Source: Martinezella lusitana
Lineage (GTDB): Bacteria; Pseudomonadota; Alphaproteobacteria; Rhizobiales; Rhizobiaceae
Direction: 5' to 3'
DNA length: 64,000 nucleotides
NCBI RefSeq assembly: GCF_016901135.1
Contig: NZ_JAFEVL010000073.1
Span: 186,001-250,000 of the forward strand
Below the pieces are notes generated by a model. The model did not search any database. It had not been told where the DNA came from and saw only the letters and a list, made by a program, of their open reading frames with translations. A program made the position numbers and the translations under genes. This document shows, in pieces, positions 62,595 to 64,000 of the stretch (positions are counted from its first letter, which is position 1; every line of letters begins with the position of its first letter).

Positions 62595-62641
62595 CCCGCA
62601 TTCGTGGGCGTTTCTCGCATTCCCTACGCGTCGAATGCGGG
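62595..62641 (+). promoter_or_regulatory. Structured leader candidate of proS
   Basis: CCCGCATTCG (62595-62604) and CGAATGCGGG (62632-62641) are perfect ten-base complements closing a 27-base insert that can itself form a short GGGCG/CGC-type hairpin. It ends 98 bases before the proS ATG. Chance is unlikely at this length and GC mix. A cis-acting RNA is possible, but it matches no class I know. Confidence 0.45.
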
Positions 62642-62739
62642 TTTCCTTCCTGCGCCGAAGCAGTTATGAACTGCCTCCAGTACACAATTTGCTAACGATT
62701 CCGCCAGCAGCGGATCGTCAAACCTCTGGAACAAGCGTC

Positions 62740-64000
62740 ATGCGTCTGTCTCGTTACTTCATGCCCATTCTGAAGGAAAATCCTAAAGAGGCTGAAATTG
62801 TTTCTCATCGGCTCATGCTGCGTACCGGCATGATCCGCCAGCAGTCGCAAGGCATCTATTCCTGGCTGCCGCTGGGCAAGCGCGTGCTCGACAAGGTCAA
62901 CAAGATCATCCGCGAGGAGCAGAATCGTTCCGGCGCCATCGAGCTTTTGATGCCGACGCTGCAGTCGGCCGAGCTCTGGCAGGAGAGCGGCCGCTACGAC
63001 GCCTATGGCAAGGAAATGCTGCGCATCAAGGATCGGCAGGATCGGCCCATGCTTTATGGCCCGACGAACGAGGAGATGATCACCGACATCTTCCGGTCCT
63101 ACGTCAAGTCCTATAAGGACCTGCCGCTCAATCTCTATCATATCCAGCTGAAATTCCGCGACGAGATCCGTCCGCGCTTCGGCACCATGCGCTCGCGCGA
63201 ATTCATGATGAAGGACGCCTATTCCTTCGATCTGACGCAGGAAGGCGCCGTGGTTGCCTACAACAAGATGTTTACGGCATATCTGCGCACCTTCGACCGC
63301 CTTGGTCTTCGGGCAATTCCCATGCGCGCCGACACCGGCCCCATCGGCGGCGAGCTCAGCCACGAGTTCATCATCCTCGCCGATACCGGCGAATCCGAAG
63401 TCTTCTGCCATAAGGATTTCGTCAATTTCGACATTCCGGCGGAAGACACGAACTTCGATGATGCCGCCGGATTGAAGGGCATCTTCGACAAGTGGACGTC
63501 GCTTTACGCGGCAACCTCTGAAATGCATGATGAAGCGGCCTTCAACGCCATCCCCGAAGGCGAGCGCCTGTCGGCTCGTGGCATCGAAGTCGGCCATATC
63601 TTCTATTTCGGCACGAAATATTCCGAGCCGATGGGTGCGAAGGTGCAGGGTCCCGACGGCAAGGAACATGCTGTCCACATGGGATCTTACGGTATCGGCC
63701 CGACACGCCTTGTTCCCGCCATCATCGAAGCATCGCATGACGAGAACGGAATCATCTGGCCTGCTTCGGTTGCGCCGTTTGACGTCGTGGTGATCAACAT
63801 GAAGGCCGGCGATCAAGCGTGTGACGAGGCTTGCGAAACAGTCTATGCCGCCCTGTCGAAGGCCGGCAAGGATGTGCTGCTTGACGATCGCGATGATCGT
63901 GCCGGAACGAAGTTCGCGACGGCGGATCTGATCGGCGTGCCCGTTCAGCTCATCGTCGGGCCGCGTTCGATCGCGAGCGGCGAAGTGGAAGTGAAGGACC
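62740..64000 (+). CDS. proS: Prolyl-tRNA synthetase (5' part, cut by window end)
   Basis: Charges tRNA-Pro. The first 420 residues are visible. Class II motif 2 is in R-D-E-I-R-P-R-F-G and motif 3 in G-S-Y-G-I-G-P-T-R; the P-T-N-E-E and D-A-Y-S-F stretches are typical of ProS. The anticodon-binding domain begins near residue 345 (V-V-V-I-N). There is no large editing insertion between motifs 2 and 3, so this is the short alphaproteobacterial type (about 440 residues), and about 20 residues are missing at the window edge. ATG 62740 begins the standard M-R-L-S-R-Y-F; the Shine-Dalgarno is weak. Confidence 0.96.
   Translation, partial: MRLSRYFMPILKENPKEAEIVSHRLMLRTGMIRQQSQGIYSWLPLGKRVLDKVNKIIREEQNRSGAIELLMPTLQSAELWQESGRYDAYGKEMLRIKDRQDRPMLYGPTNEEMITDIFRSYVKSYKDLPLNLYHIQLKFRDEIRPRFGTMRSREFMMKDAYSFDLTQEGAVVAYNKMFTAYLRTFDRLGLRAIPMRADTGPIGGELSHEFIILADTGESEVFCHKDFVNFDIPAEDTNFDDAAGLKGIFDKWTSLYAATSEMHDEAAFNAIPEGERLSARGIEVGHIFYFGTKYSEPMGAKVQGPDGKEHAVHMGSYGIGPTRLVPAIIEASHDENGIIWPASVAPFDVVVINMKAGDQACDEACETVYAALSKAGKDVLLDDRDDRAGTKFATADLIGVPVQLIVGPRSIASGEVEVKD

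Larger units (their letters stand above)
62335..62739 (+). promoter_or_regulatory. proS upstream region
   Basis: About 400 bases with no credible gene. It contains a possible promoter (TTGACC at 62404, 17 bases, TAGCCT at 62427), the 18-base palindrome at 62447-62464, and a long-range inverted repeat at 62595-62641 close to the proS start. Together these suggest a regulated or structured 5' leader. Confidence 0.45.

Noticed and set aside
62469..62669. 66-codon frame upstream of proS
   Set aside because: TTG start, no ribosome-binding site, and it covers the inverted repeat.
1..64000. CRISPR array, insertion sequence, prophage or toxin-antitoxin genes
   Set aside because: No regularly spaced repeats, transposase, integrase, phage structural gene or toxin-antitoxin pair was seen anywhere in the window.

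Overview
The window reads as chromosomal DNA of a Rhizobiaceae member, most likely Rhizobium in the broad sense. The basis is the combination of an rkpU-rkpA-rkpG-rkpH-rkpI-rkpJ capsule (K-antigen) cluster, a rhizobial clpP-clpX-lon-hupB block, a 14-subunit nuo operon carrying the extra genes seen in Rhizobiales, a short-type ProS, and high-GC codon use. No species call is made, because no rRNA or typing gene is present.

Layout. 1-2190: the 3' end of pstC, then pstA and pstB (phosphate ABC transporter) and a strong terminator; no phoU follows. 2275-4815 (minus): a membrane-bound GGDEF protein followed by a cytochrome P450. 5219-10741: the proteostasis block clpP, clpX, lon and the HU gene hupB, with strong terminators after clpX, lon and hupB. 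10826-12658 (minus): an aldo/keto reductase and a short-chain dehydrogenase. 12881-17576: an SbcD-like nuclease and a giant SMC/Rad50-like ATPase (YhaO/YhaN type), translationally coupled. 17595-26268 (minus): a seven-gene capsule export and glycosylation cluster: methyltransferase, an unrecognised protein, a KpsE-like protein, a KpsT-like ATPase, a second KpsE-like protein and two glycosyltransferases. 26958-41252: the divergent rkp cluster. 41385-42261: a 37-residue membrane peptide gene, tRNA-Val (minus) and two tandem tRNA-Asp genes. 42520-61304: nuoA-N with two accessory genes, run on into birA and rnj. 61336-62117: methylmalonyl-CoA epimerase and a small membrane protein. 62740 to the end: proS, truncated by the window edge.

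How the genes work together. The most interesting part is the rkp cluster. RkpA is a single, very long fatty-acid/polyketide synthase with the order KS-AT-DH-(decayed methyltransferase)-ER-KR-ACP. That is the order of animal fatty acid synthase without its thioesterase. It is followed directly by an alpha-oxoamine synthase (RkpG) and a 3-ketoreductase-like SDR (RkpH). By analogy with fumonisin assembly in fungi (PKS, oxoamine synthase off-loading, ketoreduction), these three could make a sphingoid-like amino-alcohol lipid. RkpI (LTA-synthase/sulfatase fold) and RkpJ (KpsS-like Kdo transferase) could then decorate it. RkpU and the KpsE/KpsT proteins on the other strand would export the polysaccharide. 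The lipid identity is inference. The export genes lack a KpsM permease in this window, so they either use one encoded elsewhere or do something else.

In the nuo operon, an HhH-type domain occurs twice: as the C-terminal tail of NuoE and at the end of a separate membrane protein between nuoF and nuoG. A small secreted protein gene overlaps the nuoD stop codon.

Method limits: everything here was read from sequence and from knowledge of protein families. No database search or structure prediction was run.
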